Shown in pieces: positions 6,286 to 14,073 of a DNA stretch of 35,467 nt. Under the pieces are notes generated by a model. That model was given only the letters and a program-made list of their open reading frames with translations, ran no database searches and was not told where the DNA came from. The first letter of the stretch is position 1. Each line of letters starts with the position of its first letter. Position numbers and translations under genes: made by a program. Source of the stretch: JBAPRR01 sp049281195 (GTDB taxonomy: Bacteria; Actinomycetota; Acidimicrobiia; Acidimicrobiales; CAVXTF01); the NCBI GenBank assembly GCA_049281195.1, contig JBAPRR010000054.1, positions 1 to 35,467 on the forward strand. The letters run 5' to 3'.

Positions 6286-7803
6286 ATGGCGACCTTGGTA
6301 CGTGACCTGATGTCGAGTCCGGCGATCACGGCGGGAGTTGAAACAACGCTCACAGAAGCGGGACGAAAGATGGCCGAGGCGCAGACCGGTTCGGTCATCG
6401 TCACCGGGGACGGGGGCAAGGTCGTCGGAATCCTGACCGAGCGTGATCTGTTGCGGGCAGCTGCCGCGGGAGCCGACCCGAACATGGAGACCACCCGTTT
6501 GTGGATGACCGAGCATCCCGACGTACTTGGCCCTGAGGAAGAAGCCGGCGCGGCCTGGTCGAGCCTCACCCATCACCATTATCGGCACCTGCCGGTCGTC
6601 GACGCAGAGGGTTTGGTCGGGGTGGTCTCCTTGCGTGACCTGATGGGAATCGCCCTCATCCGTCCAGCAACCGAGCAGCAGGTCTCGCGGGGACTGGAAG
6701 GAGTAGTCGTAGCGGAGACCGCGGTGGGAGATGTGCGCGGCCGGGAGGGTTTTTACCACTACCGCCAGTACTCGGCGACGGAGCTGGCACAGAAGAGGTC
6801 GTTCGAGGACGTCTGGTACCTGATGCTCAACGGTGACCTGCCGACCAGACCGGAGGCTGAAGCGTTCGAGAGTCAGGTGCGCTCATTGAGGGCCATCCCG
6901 AACACACTGAACGCGCTACTGCCTTCGATAGTCGCCGACGGAAGCGTTCTCGACGTGCTCCGGACCGCAGTGTCGGTTCTGGGGGCGGAAGCGGGCTTCA
7001 AGCCGACCCACGACATCGACGGCGGGGAACTGCACGCTCAGTTGATGCAGATCGGGTCGGTGGTTCCTACGATCCTTGCTCAGGCACATCGGCTGCGCCT
7101 CGATCTCGAGGCGGTGAGTCCACGCGAAGATCTGGGTCACGCCGCCAACTACCTGTGGATGTTGACCGGCGAGATGCCGACGGAGGAGCACGCCCGGGCG
7201 ATCGAGCAGTACATGATTCTCGCCATCGATCACGGTTTCAATGCCTCGACTTTCACCGCCCGGGTCATCGTCTCGACCGGCGCTGACCTTGCCGCTGCAG
7301 TGTGCGGAGCTATCGGGGCCCTATCCGGCCCGTTGCACGGCGGTGCTCCATCGAGAGCGCTCGACATGCTCGAACAGATCGGTTCTGCGGACAAAGCCGA
7401 AGCGTGGCTACGCGATGCCGTGATTGAAGGCCGTCGACTCATGGGATTCGGCCATCGCGTCTACAAGACAGAGGACCCGAGGTCGGCATTCCTCCGCGAC
7501 GTTGCAAGGTCGCTTGACGCAAGGCATTTCGAGCTGGCGAACCAGATCGAACAAGTCGCGCTTCGTGTCCTGGCGGAGCTCAAGCCCGAACGGGAGTTGT
7601 GCACGAACGTCGAGTTCTATGCCGGGGTGGTCATGGACGCGTGCGGCATTCCGCCGGACATGTTCACACCGACCTTCGCCGCAGCGAGAACAGTCGGTTG
7701 GAGCGCTCACATCGCAGAGCAGGCCGCCGACAATCGCCTGATCCGGCCGGCGGCGCGTTATGCGGGACCACCGGCACCGCAGCCGGTTTACGAACGAGGC
7801 TGA
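6286..7803 (+). CDS. CBS-domain-pair / citrate (2-methylcitrate) synthase fusion
   Basis: The 505-aa product starts with two CBS motifs (about 5-60 and 72-125: MATLVRDLMSSPAITAG..., ILTERDLLRAAA, HLPVVDAEGLVGVVSLRDLM), normally an adenosine-nucleotide sensor. A full citrate synthase domain (about 135-495) follows. Active-site residues are H316 (IDHGFNAST) and H390 (GFGHRVY); at the usual aspartate position of the (N)VDFY motif there is E443 (NVEFYAG). The fusion suggests allosteric control of carbon entry into the TCA or methylcitrate cycle by AMP/ATP or a similar ligand. ATG 6286 was chosen because GAGGAG lies 7-12 nt upstream and the CBS domain begins at once; a longer frame reading from 6070 would run antisense through the divergent gene. 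Confidence 0.92.
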   Translation: MATLVRDLMSSPAITAGVETTLTEAGRKMAEAQTGSVIVTGDGGKVVGILTERDLLRAAAAGADPNMETTRLWMTEHPDVLGPEEEAGAAWSSLTHHHYRHLPVVDAEGLVGVVSLRDLMGIALIRPATEQQVSRGLEGVVVAETAVGDVRGREGFYHYRQYSATELAQKRSFEDVWYLMLNGDLPTRPEAEAFESQVRSLRAIPNTLNALLPSIVADGSVLDVLRTAVSVLGAEAGFKPTHDIDGGELHAQLMQIGSVVPTILAQAHRLRLDLEAVSPREDLGHAANYLWMLTGEMPTEEHARAIEQYMILAIDHGFNASTFTARVIVSTGADLAAAVCGAIGALSGPLHGGAPSRALDMLEQIGSADKAEAWLRDAVIEGRRLMGFGHRVYKTEDPRSAFLRDVARSLDARHFELANQIEQVALRVLAELKPERELCTNVEFYAGVVMDACGIPPDMFTPTFAAARTVGWSAHIAEQAADNRLIRPAARYAGPPAPQPVYERG

Positions 7804-7807
7804 TCTT

Positions 7808-8473
7808 TCAGGCTGAGGAGACCTTGACGGGTCCGGCGTTGATGTACGCGTATTGCACCCGGATCACGGAAGGAGAGCCTGGACGGCTGCAGGTCGGAAC
7901 GTACGCGCCCCGCGAGCCGTTGAGAGGGGCGTCGAGAACTCCCCCGGTATTCGCCAGATCGATTTGCATCGTCAACGCGCCCGGCGCCGCGCTGCACCAA
8001 TTGGACCACGTGAAGACCAGCTCTGCTGATGTGGACTGAGACGGCTGGATCACCACGGCCGCGAGAGCAGGTGAGATCGGCGGTCCATCGGTCACGTCGA
8101 GCAGCTCGCCGTTCGCCTTCAGGAGCTCGATGGTCGGAACGCCCTTGAGCTGGCAGGCCGTGGTTGCGTAATCACCGATCAGAGCGTTGCCGATGGCGCT
8201 ACCCGGATCGTTCGGGTTGTTGCTGCTGCCTGCCTTTGCGACGAGGTCTCCCGCGGTGCAGGGTGCTACTCCGGCCGTGGCGACAGTCGTCGGGGTCCCC
8301 GCAGTGGTGGGGACGCTCGCTCCGGGAGTTGAGGTGTGGAAGCTCGATCCGGGAAGATCAGTGGACTTGATGGCGAAGTCGGTCCCGCTGTCGCAGGCAC
8401 TCAGAAAAACACCGAACAAGCACGCCACCATGAACAGCGCGACGCCGGACCTGCTCGCGACCGCTCGATTCAC
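7808..8473 (-). CDS. Secreted lipoprotein with DUF4232-like domain
   Basis: The 221-aa protein has a signal peptide with n-region MNRAVASRSG, hydrophobic VALFMVACLFGVFL and lipobox LSAC, so C27 should be lipidated and the protein anchored outside the membrane. A Ser/Thr/Pro-rich linker (about 35-68) leads to a domain with the DUF4232 pattern: APCTAGDLV, then GDYATTACQLKGVPTIELL, then a WSNWCS segment. Four further cysteines probably form disulphides. DUF4232 proteins are common actinobacterial extracellular proteins of unknown function. Start is GTG 8473; a clear ribosome site is lacking. It follows the SHOCT-like gene by 15 bp and is convergent with the CBS-citrate synthase (4-bp gap). Confidence 0.8.
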   Translation of the reverse strand: MNRAVASRSGVALFMVACLFGVFLSACDSGTDFAIKSTDLPGSSFHTSTPGASVPTTAGTPTTVATAGVAPCTAGDLVAKAGSSNNPNDPGSAIGNALIGDYATTACQLKGVPTIELLKANGELLDVTDGPPISPALAAVVIQPSQSTSAELVFTWSNWCSAAPGALTMQIDLANTGGVLDAPLNGSRGAYVPTCSRPGSPSVIRVQYAYINAGPVKVSSA

Positions 8474-8488
8474 GTCTAAATGACTGCC

Positions 8489-8755
8489 TCAGTCGACGCG
8501 GATGCTGCTTCTGAGCTGTTCCTGCCGTTCCTCGAAGAAGTCGAACGAGATCCTGCCCTCGGCGAAGTCTTCGTGAAGACGCGCCAGAGCTTCGAGAATG
8601 CTCGCCTGATCCTCGGTGGCTACCGCCTCTCCACCTTCTTCGTCCTCGGGCTGTTCATCTTTACGGGCGAAGCGCTTCTCCTGCTTGGCCCGGGCCCGCG
8701 ACCGCTTTTCCTGCTCGCGCTGCATTTTCCCAAACGTTGACCGCGATCGAGCCAT
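8489..8755 (-). CDS. Small basic-N/SHOCT-like C-terminal protein
   Basis: The 88-aa protein has a strongly basic N-terminal helix (MARSRSTFGKMQREQEKRSR to about residue 32), an acidic low-complexity patch (DEQPEDEEGGE, about 33-43) and a C-terminal helix pair (ILEALARLHEDFAEGRISFDFFEERQEQL). The last part fits the SHOCT pattern (LxxLxxLxxxGxIxxxEFExxKxxLL), usually an oligomerisation or membrane-adaptor motif. The ATG at 8755 is supported by AAAGGAG about 9 nt upstream. The opposite-strand frame covering the same bases is a shadow. The lipoprotein gene starts 15 bp downstream, so they may share a transcript. Function unknown. Confidence 0.7.
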   Translation of the reverse strand: MARSRSTFGKMQREQEKRSRARAKQEKRFARKDEQPEDEEGGEAVATEDQASILEALARLHEDFAEGRISFDFFEERQEQLRSSIRVD

Positions 8756-9105
8756 TGTGCCGCTCCTTTCAGCCAGGCGTCACGACTGCCCGCCGTGCAC
8801 CTGACGACTTCATTCCTTCGTTGTCGGCTGTCGCCACCGCGCCGGGCTTACCTTGTTCGGTTCCCGCCCGGAGCCACTAACCACTAAATGCGGTCTGAAA
8901 ACGGATCCTGTGCTCCTGCCGGTTCCTTTTAGAACCCCGAGCCGGAGTTGAATCGGGCTCCGCCAACCTGCGGCGGCCGGTCAAACTGGTCGACTAGCCG
9001 AAGAACTGTTGACATCAGGTTACCAGGCGAGCCCTCCGGATCGCCATACACCCTGCCCAAGCAGGATTTTTGTGTACGCCTGTCCTAGGGCAGGCTTGTG
9101 GTCTC
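8756..9105. other. 350-nt intergenic region, no gene recognised
   Basis: This is the longest stretch without a convincing gene and separates two divergent genes. It contains a short hairpin GGTTC-CTTTTA-GAACC (8921-8936), an outer complementarity GGAGCC (8870-8875)/GGCTCC (8956-8961) followed by GCCA, an isolated TTGACA (9009-9014) without a matching -10, and the terminator-like element at 9052-9071. I could not fold a tRNA, tmRNA, SRP RNA or known riboswitch from it on either strand. Confidence 0.5.
9052..9071 (+). terminator. Weak intrinsic-terminator-like hairpin in the nucleosidase leader, possible attenuator
   Basis: CCTGC (9052-9056), loop CCAA and GCAGG (9061-9065) form a 5-bp stem followed by A and five Ts (9067-9071). 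The extended left arm CCTGCCC (9052-9058) can instead pair with GGGCAGG at 9088-9094, which would undo the terminator. The element lies 34 nt before the nucleosidase ATG. The stem is short, so termination strength is doubtful. Confidence 0.35.
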
Positions 9106-9828
9106 ATGGCCGATCCTCCCAATCCACCGAAGCGTGTTCTGATCCTTGCTCCGATGCTCTCGGAGCTTCGTCCGATTGTGAAAAAGCTATCCCTGAAGCG
9201 TTCACACAACGCTTCCACCTCTCAATTCCACACCGGACTGGCCGGGACGGTGGCGGTGTCAGCGGCACCGGCGGGGGTCGGGCCAGCGGCTGCCGCCAGG
9301 GCCACCGCGAAGGTGCTGGATTCGATCGAGGTGGACCACGTGATCGTCTGCGGGATCGCCGGGGCGATCGACCCACGCTGCCCCATCGGAAAGGTGTTCG
9401 TTCCCGCGGTTGTGATCGACGGCGACAGCGGGATCGAGCTGCACCCCACCGGATGGACCGGCCTGACGCTTTCGGGGACGATCATGACCACCTCGACGCT
9501 CCTTACCGAGCCGGCACCGATCGGGGAGCTGGTGGCGAAAGGTGTGGTAGCCCTGGAGATGGAAGGCGCCGGTGTAGGTCGGGTCTGTGAACAGCGTGGA
9601 ATCCCGTGGACCATGTTCAGATCCATAAGCGACAGGGCCGGGGATGGTGGGGTCGACGACTCTGTGCTGGCGATGCTCAATGAAGACGGTTCGACCAATG
9701 CCAAAGCGGCCATCGTTCATATCCTCGGTCATCCCGGAAGCCTCCCGAAGCTGATCAAGCTGGCAAAAAACTCGACGTTCGCCGCGAACACAGCAGCGGA
9801 CGCCGCGATATCCGCCCTGAAGGAGTAA
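9106..9828 (+). CDS. Nucleoside phosphorylase-superfamily protein (MTA/SAH nucleosidase-like)
   Basis: The 240-aa protein shows the PNP/UDP phosphorylase fold. VLILAPMLSELRPIVKKL is the N-terminal strand-helix, VIVCGIAGAIDPRCPIGKV the central GxxG region, ALEMEGAGVGRVCEQRGIPW carries the MEGA ribose-binding glutamate, and FRSISDRAGD the catalytic aspartate (SD). These features match MTA/SAH nucleosidases and related futalosine or purine hydrolases that cleave the N-glycosidic bond in adenosine-derived metabolites. Exact substrate is not decidable. Start ATG 9106 begins the conserved core closely; a TTG at 9070 in frame would lie inside the leader hairpin. No good Shine-Dalgarno is present. 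Its stop directly abuts that of the convergent GGDEF-EAL gene. Confidence 0.8.
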   Translation: MADPPNPPKRVLILAPMLSELRPIVKKLSLKRSHNASTSQFHTGLAGTVAVSAAPAGVGPAAAARATAKVLDSIEVDHVIVCGIAGAIDPRCPIGKVFVPAVVIDGDSGIELHPTGWTGLTLSGTIMTTSTLLTEPAPIGELVAKGVVALEMEGAGVGRVCEQRGIPWTMFRSISDRAGDGGVDDSVLAMLNEDGSTNAKAAIVHILGHPGSLPKLIKLAKNSTFAANTAADAAISALKE

Positions 9829-12159
9829 TCAAGCGGTGATCGTCAGAGCCTGGACCGTGCGGCAGTGGACGTCGATCTCTTCTGCGGGTGCCGGAGCCCC
9901 GAAGAAATAGCCCTGTGCCAGATCGCAGCCGATCTCCGAGATGAACTCGAGCTGCAACGCGTTCTCCACGCCCTCCGCTGCCACTGTGATCCCGAGAGTG
10001 TGGGCCAGATCAACCATGGATCGGATGATCGCTTCGTCACGCGTCGACGAACCGATGGAGGAGATGAAGGTCCTGTCGATCTTCACCACTCCGATGGGGA
10101 GTTCGCGCATGTACTGCAGCGACGAGTAACCGGTGCCGAAGTCGTCGATGGCGAGGGTGACGCCGATGCGGTGAAGCTGGCGAACGTGAGTGGCCGCCTC
10201 GTTCTCTCCGAACAACAGGAGGCTCTCGGTGAGGTCGAGCACCAGTCGTAGTGCCTTCGGAGATATGCCGGCATCGACCAGGACCGATGAAACGTCGTCA
10301 ACCAGATCCGGCTCGGACAGCTGGCGCGCCGACAGATTCACACTGAGCGCCAGCTGGTGGTCGGTAGACAGCTCGTTGTTCCAATCCCTCACCTGCGCGC
10401 AGGCCTGGCGCATGACCCAAGCTCCTATCGGAACGATCAGGCCGGTCTGTTCGGCCAAGTCGAGGAAATCGCTCGGCATGAGAAGTCCGCGCTTCGGGTG
10501 CTGCCAACGGACGAGCGCCTCGACCCCGACCCGGCGCCGCGTCCATAGATCGATGATGGGCTGGTAGTGAACGACCATCTCGCCGTGCTCGAGCGCGTGG
10601 GCGAGCTCACCCTCTGTGTGGGTCCGGTGCCTAGCCATGGTCCTGACCGCGTGATCGAAGATCTGGATGCGCGACCTTCCGCTTCTGGTCTTGGCCAGAT
10701 ACATCGCTGAGTCGGCATCGCTCAGTAGCTCGTCGGCGGTGACGTTGTCGCCCTCTATGACCGCGGCCCCGATGCTGGCACCGACGTGGAATTCACGGTC
10801 CTCGATGAAGAAGGGAGGCTCGAGAGCCGCGAGGATGCGTTCGGCGACCATCAAAAGCGCTTCGCGGTCGGCGATCTGCTCGCAGAGCATGACGAACTCG
10901 TCGCCTCCGAACCTGGCCAGAGTGTCAGACGCGCGCATCACGGTACGCAGGCGATCGGCCACCTCCACCAATACCTTGTCTCCAGCCGCGTGCCCCAGGC
11001 TGTCGTTCACCAACTTGAAGCGGTCGAGGTCGAGGAACATCACCACGGGACTGGGAGTGTCGGCTCTGGCTCCGCGCAAGATCGCCTGCCCGATGCGGTC
11101 TCCGAGAAGGGCTCTGTTGGGTAGCGCGGTCAGAGGGTCGTGCAGAGCCTGGTGCTCGAGGGCTTCTTCTGCCCGCCTTCTTTCCGTCACGTCACGGAGG
11201 TTGGCGACGTAACCGGCGATTGACTTCCGGTCACGAAGGTCGCTCAGCACAGCCTCCACGTGTCGCCATGTTCCGTCCGTATGGGCCATGCGGAACTGGA
11301 GGGGCTCGGTCGTGCGGGCCGTCTGGAGCCGAACCGATATCTGTTGCCCCACCCGGTCGTGGTCTTCGGGGTGGATGAGTGACACGGCGTATTCCCCCGT
11401 CACCTGTTCTGGAGTGAGACCTATGAGCGACTGGATCGCCGGGCTGGCGAAGGTGATGGCACCCTCCTGGCTCGTGACGATCATGGCGTCGTAGGAGTTC
11501 TGGACGAGCGACCTGAAGCGCTCCTCGTTACTGCGGAGCGCTTGCTCGGCGAGCTCTTTTTGCTGGGACGTGGCGCCGAGCATCCGGGCGACGAACAGCA
11601 CGATCAGTAGACCCATCAAAGCGAGGGCCGCAGCCTTCTCCGCCGGAATGAACGACGGGGCGATCCGCACCCATACCGCGAGCTGGCCACAGGCCACACC
11701 GAAGATCACCCATGCGGCCACGATCTTCCAGACGCGCGACCCGCTCCTCGAGATGTTGTCGACCACGATGAACCCGTAGGCGCCCACCACTTCGGGTCCC
11801 CACCCGGTCATGTAGATGACCAGCGTCACCGCGGTCACGTGGACCGCTACCCGCAGATGGATCAGGCGACCATCGTCTCTGCCCGCTATGAACCTGTCGG
11901 TGAGAAAGCTCGACAGGGGTGTCCCTACGAAAACAGCCAGGTACGCCCAGATCGGGTCACGGGCAACCAGACCCTTCTGGCGCAGCAACAGGAGCACAAT
12001 CAGTCCGGTGGGCCCCATCGCGTAGGCGATGATCAGGGGGGCCAGCTTGGCCCGCCGAGTGGGTCCGTTGTCTTCGGTCACGCCGGGCGCGGAGGAACCC
12101 TCGGCCTCCGGTGACGATCTGGCCACCGGGGCGCGCCTGAGGGTGCCCCATGGGCGCAT
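9829..12159 (-). CDS. Membrane-PAS-GGDEF-EAL cyclic-di-GMP signalling protein
   Basis: The 776-aa protein is organised as a membrane sensor (about five hydrophobic segments between 40 and 192), a PAS domain (about 210-325, ERFRSLVQNSYDAMIVT...), GGDEF (about 335-500) and EAL (about 515-765). The GGDEF motif (418-422) is intact, and an RxxD inhibitory site (R409-A-S-D412) stands five residues before it, so cyclase activity with product inhibition is plausible. The EAL half has E547 (VEALVRW), N608 (VNLS), D672/D673 (DDFGTGYSS), K693, E729 (AAEGVE) and Q749; the usual first Glu of the E-x-T-E-S motif is D642 (LDLTES). Either or both activities may operate. ATG 12159 is preceded by the purine-rich GGAGGAGAGGAG. 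Regulates c-di-GMP-linked behaviour; the signal is unknown. Confidence 0.93.
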   Translation of the reverse strand: MRPWGTLRRAPVARSSPEAEGSSAPGVTEDNGPTRRAKLAPLIIAYAMGPTGLIVLLLLRQKGLVARDPIWAYLAVFVGTPLSSFLTDRFIAGRDDGRLIHLRVAVHVTAVTLVIYMTGWGPEVVGAYGFIVVDNISRSGSRVWKIVAAWVIFGVACGQLAVWVRIAPSFIPAEKAAALALMGLLIVLFVARMLGATSQQKELAEQALRSNEERFRSLVQNSYDAMIVTSQEGAITFASPAIQSLIGLTPEQVTGEYAVSLIHPEDHDRVGQQISVRLQTARTTEPLQFRMAHTDGTWRHVEAVLSDLRDRKSIAGYVANLRDVTERRRAEEALEHQALHDPLTALPNRALLGDRIGQAILRGARADTPSPVVMFLDLDRFKLVNDSLGHAAGDKVLVEVADRLRTVMRASDTLARFGGDEFVMLCEQIADREALLMVAERILAALEPPFFIEDREFHVGASIGAAVIEGDNVTADELLSDADSAMYLAKTRSGRSRIQIFDHAVRTMARHRTHTEGELAHALEHGEMVVHYQPIIDLWTRRRVGVEALVRWQHPKRGLLMPSDFLDLAEQTGLIVPIGAWVMRQACAQVRDWNNELSTDHQLALSVNLSARQLSEPDLVDDVSSVLVDAGISPKALRLVLDLTESLLLFGENEAATHVRQLHRIGVTLAIDDFGTGYSSLQYMRELPIGVVKIDRTFISSIGSSTRDEAIIRSMVDLAHTLGITVAAEGVENALQLEFISEIGCDLAQGYFFGAPAPAEEIDVHCRTVQALTITA

Positions 12160-12280
12160 TGAGCTCCTCTCCTCCTGGTGGGCCCCGCCGTTGCCCGTGG
12201 GTCCCCTGCTCTACATCGACCGCGCACGGTGGTGGCTTGAGAAGGGCGGGGTGTAACGCCAGAAAAGGAGCGTTCCGGCC

Positions 12281-12715
12281 TCAGGTCGTCTTGGCGATGA
12301 GCAGATTGCAGGGAGCCTTACGGGCTATCGAGTTCGGGACCGACCCGAAAACCCGCCTCTCCATGCCCTTGTTGCCCACGACTATGAGGTCCGCCCCGAC
12401 AGACTCGGCTACCTGGATCACGGCCTCGGCCGGCGAGTCGTGAACGGAATGGGCGGTGACGTTCAGCCCGGTCAGGGTATCTGCCAATGAGTCGACCAGA
12501 CGCTGGCTGGCCTCCGATCCGATCGCCTGACTGAGCTGGGGGTCGGCGGGGGCCCCTCCTCCGACCACCCCCAACTGGCCACCCGAGGTGGTGGGCTTGA
12601 AGGCGTTGACGATGTGGAGCTGGGCGCCGTCCTGTTTTGCGAGGGCCACCGCAAGCGCGACAGCTGCTCCGGCCGAATCCGATCCATCCGTTCCGACGAC
12701 GATGCACGTGAACAC
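12281..12715 (-). CDS. Universal stress protein, UspA family, ATP-binding type
   Basis: The 144-aa single-domain Usp opens with FTCIVVGTDGSDSAGAAV, the first strand and the Asp of the nucleotide pocket. It ends with the G-x2-G-x9-G-S motif in GNKGMERRVFGSVPNSI, which marks ATP-binding members. Between them is a longer than usual insert (TTSGGQLGVVGGGAPADP, about 45-62). Usp proteins help survival under stationary phase and stress. Start is GTG 12715 with GGGAGGAAG 5-13 nt upstream; a longer reading from 12862 would overlap the dehydrogenase gene's 3' end and adds no conserved sequence. It lies 58 bp after the dehydrogenase on the same strand. Confidence 0.9.
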   Translation of the reverse strand: MFTCIVVGTDGSDSAGAAVALAVALAKQDGAQLHIVNAFKPTTSGGQLGVVGGGAPADPQLSQAIGSEASQRLVDSLADTLTGLNVTAHSVHDSPAEAVIQVAESVGADLIVVGNKGMERRVFGSVPNSIARKAPCNLLIAKTT

Positions 12716-12773
12716 AGAGCTTCCTCCCGTATGTCGATCCCTGCTTTGGCCGATCACCAATCGGTGCCGGTGA

Positions 12774-14012
12774 TTAACGAAAATCGAAGGCGACCTTGAT
12801 GGCTCCCGATACATCTTGGGTCCCGAGCGCCACGAATGCGTCCCTCCAGTCGTCGAGGGCAAATGTGTGCGTGAGCAACCCGTCCAGATTCACCCGGCCC
12901 GCTCCGGCGAGGTCGAGGTAGTGGGCGATGGCGTGCTTGCGCACGCCGTCCACCTCTTCGACACCGAAGGCGTTGGAACCTACCCAGTAAGTCTCCTTGA
13001 AGTAGAGCGGCGAGAATTCCCATCTTTCGGGGGCGTGGACGCCGCTTTTCACCATGGTGCCGCGTTGCTTCAGCAGCCGGACGCCGATCTCGGCGGTGGT
13101 CGAGGTTCCGATTGTGTCGTAGACGACGTCGATGCCGCCCGGGTGTGCCATCGGGAGTCCACCGCCACCTCCTTCTACTCGTCTGAGTCTCCCGCCCGAC
13201 CAGGCCGCGGCCTGTTCCAACAACTCTTCGACGGGCTCATGAGCGAACACGGTGGCACCCATCTGGCGCGCCAGCTCGGCTTGGCTCGGATGCCCGGCGA
13301 CCACGCCTACCTCCACGTCAGGATGAAGAGCGCGCAGTATGGCGATCGCACATGTGCCGAGAGCACCGGCGCCGTAGACGAGGACCCGTCCGCCGGGCGG
13401 CGGGCGGTGGCGCGTCACCGAATGAAGCGACACCGAGAAAGGATCGGCCAAGACGGCTTCCTCGTCTGACAGTCCGTCCGGAACCTGGTGGATCATGGTC
13501 TCGTGCGCCGGCAGGTACTCGGCGAAGCCACCCGGGGCGTCCTTACAGGTGCCGGTGTGGATACCGGGTGCCAGGTCGCCGTCAGTGAAGTGCCAGCAAA
13601 GGCTGTAGTCGCCGTCCTCACACGACCCGCAGATCGGATCGATGCCACGGGGGACGCATGACAGCCAGGGGTTCAGAACCACGCGCATGCCCTTTTCGAT
13701 CCCGCTCGCGCCGGGTCCCACCTCGTAGACATCTGCCACGACTTCGTGACCGAGGACGGTGGGGAAGCTGAACAGTCCGTTCAACGGGCTGTCGGCGAGA
13801 CCTTCTCCGAAATCCATGAACACCTGTTTGGCGTCCGAGCCGCAGATGCCGGTCATCCTGGTCTTGAGCACCACCCAGCCGTCACGCTCCGCGCGTGGCC
13901 GCTCGGTCTCGAGCAGTCGCATCGGCACCTGTGACAGCCCCACCAAAAGTCGGTTGGCCGGATCAGGAGGCTCCCAAGTATCAGGTCTCGTCCCGTACAC
14001 AAGCGCCTTCAC
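12774..14012 (-). CDS. Zinc-dependent medium-chain alcohol dehydrogenase
   Basis: The 412-aa MDR protein has a GroES-like catalytic domain with C57 (GICGSD) and H89-E90 (LGHEVV) as catalytic-zinc ligands. A four-cysteine structural zinc lobe (C119, C128, C131, C139) and a Rossmann fold with YGAGALGT (213-220) follow. An unusual glycine-rich insertion (RRVEGGGGGLPMAHPGGID, around 275-295) interrupts the Rossmann domain. The class oxidises alcohols or reduces aldehydes with NAD(P)H; the substrate is unknown, and formaldehyde or polyol dehydrogenases are among the relatives. Start GTG 14012 is preceded by GGAGG. The gene is divergent from rlmN with 61 bp between them and reads toward the Usp gene. 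Confidence 0.88.
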   Translation of the reverse strand: MKALVYGTRPDTWEPPDPANRLLVGLSQVPMRLLETERPRAERDGWVVLKTRMTGICGSDAKQVFMDFGEGLADSPLNGLFSFPTVLGHEVVADVYEVGPGASGIEKGMRVVLNPWLSCVPRGIDPICGSCEDGDYSLCWHFTDGDLAPGIHTGTCKDAPGGFAEYLPAHETMIHQVPDGLSDEEAVLADPFSVSLHSVTRHRPPPGGRVLVYGAGALGTCAIAILRALHPDVEVGVVAGHPSQAELARQMGATVFAHEPVEELLEQAAAWSGGRLRRVEGGGGGLPMAHPGGIDVVYDTIGTSTTAEIGVRLLKQRGTMVKSGVHAPERWEFSPLYFKETYWVGSNAFGVEEVDGVRKHAIAHYLDLAGAGRVNLDGLLTHTFALDDWRDAFVALGTQDVSGAIKVAFDFR

Positions 14013-14060
14013 CGTCCACCTCCAGCCCCGCCGCTCGACCGCACGTTATCCGCAAGCGCC

Positions 14061-14066
14061 TAACTT
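14061..14066 (+). promoter_or_regulatory. Probable -10 (TAACTT) for a leaderless rlmN operon transcript
   Basis: TAACTT fits TANNNT and ends 7 nt before the GTG at 14074, where no Shine-Dalgarno is visible. The transcript would begin at or very near the start codon. No clear -35 was seen. Confidence 0.45.
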
Positions 14067-14073
14067 CTTTCAG

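Noticed and set aside
8480..8740. Plus-strand open frame of 86 codons opposite the SHOCT-like gene
   Set aside because: It lies antisense to a frame with a good Shine-Dalgarno and SHOCT-like pattern; the plus translation has no recognisable domain.
8870..8965. tRNA-like ends: GGAGCC...GGCTCC followed by GCCA, about 96 nt apart, as in a class II tRNA
   Set aside because: No D-arm, anticodon arm or T-arm of proper size forms inside, and the T-loop consensus GGTTCGAAT is missing. The match is limited to six acceptor-like pairs.
12716..12862. Longer N-terminus for the universal stress protein
   Set aside because: It overlaps the dehydrogenase 3' end and adds non-conserved residues; GTG 12715 has a strong ribosome site and the Usp fold begins there.
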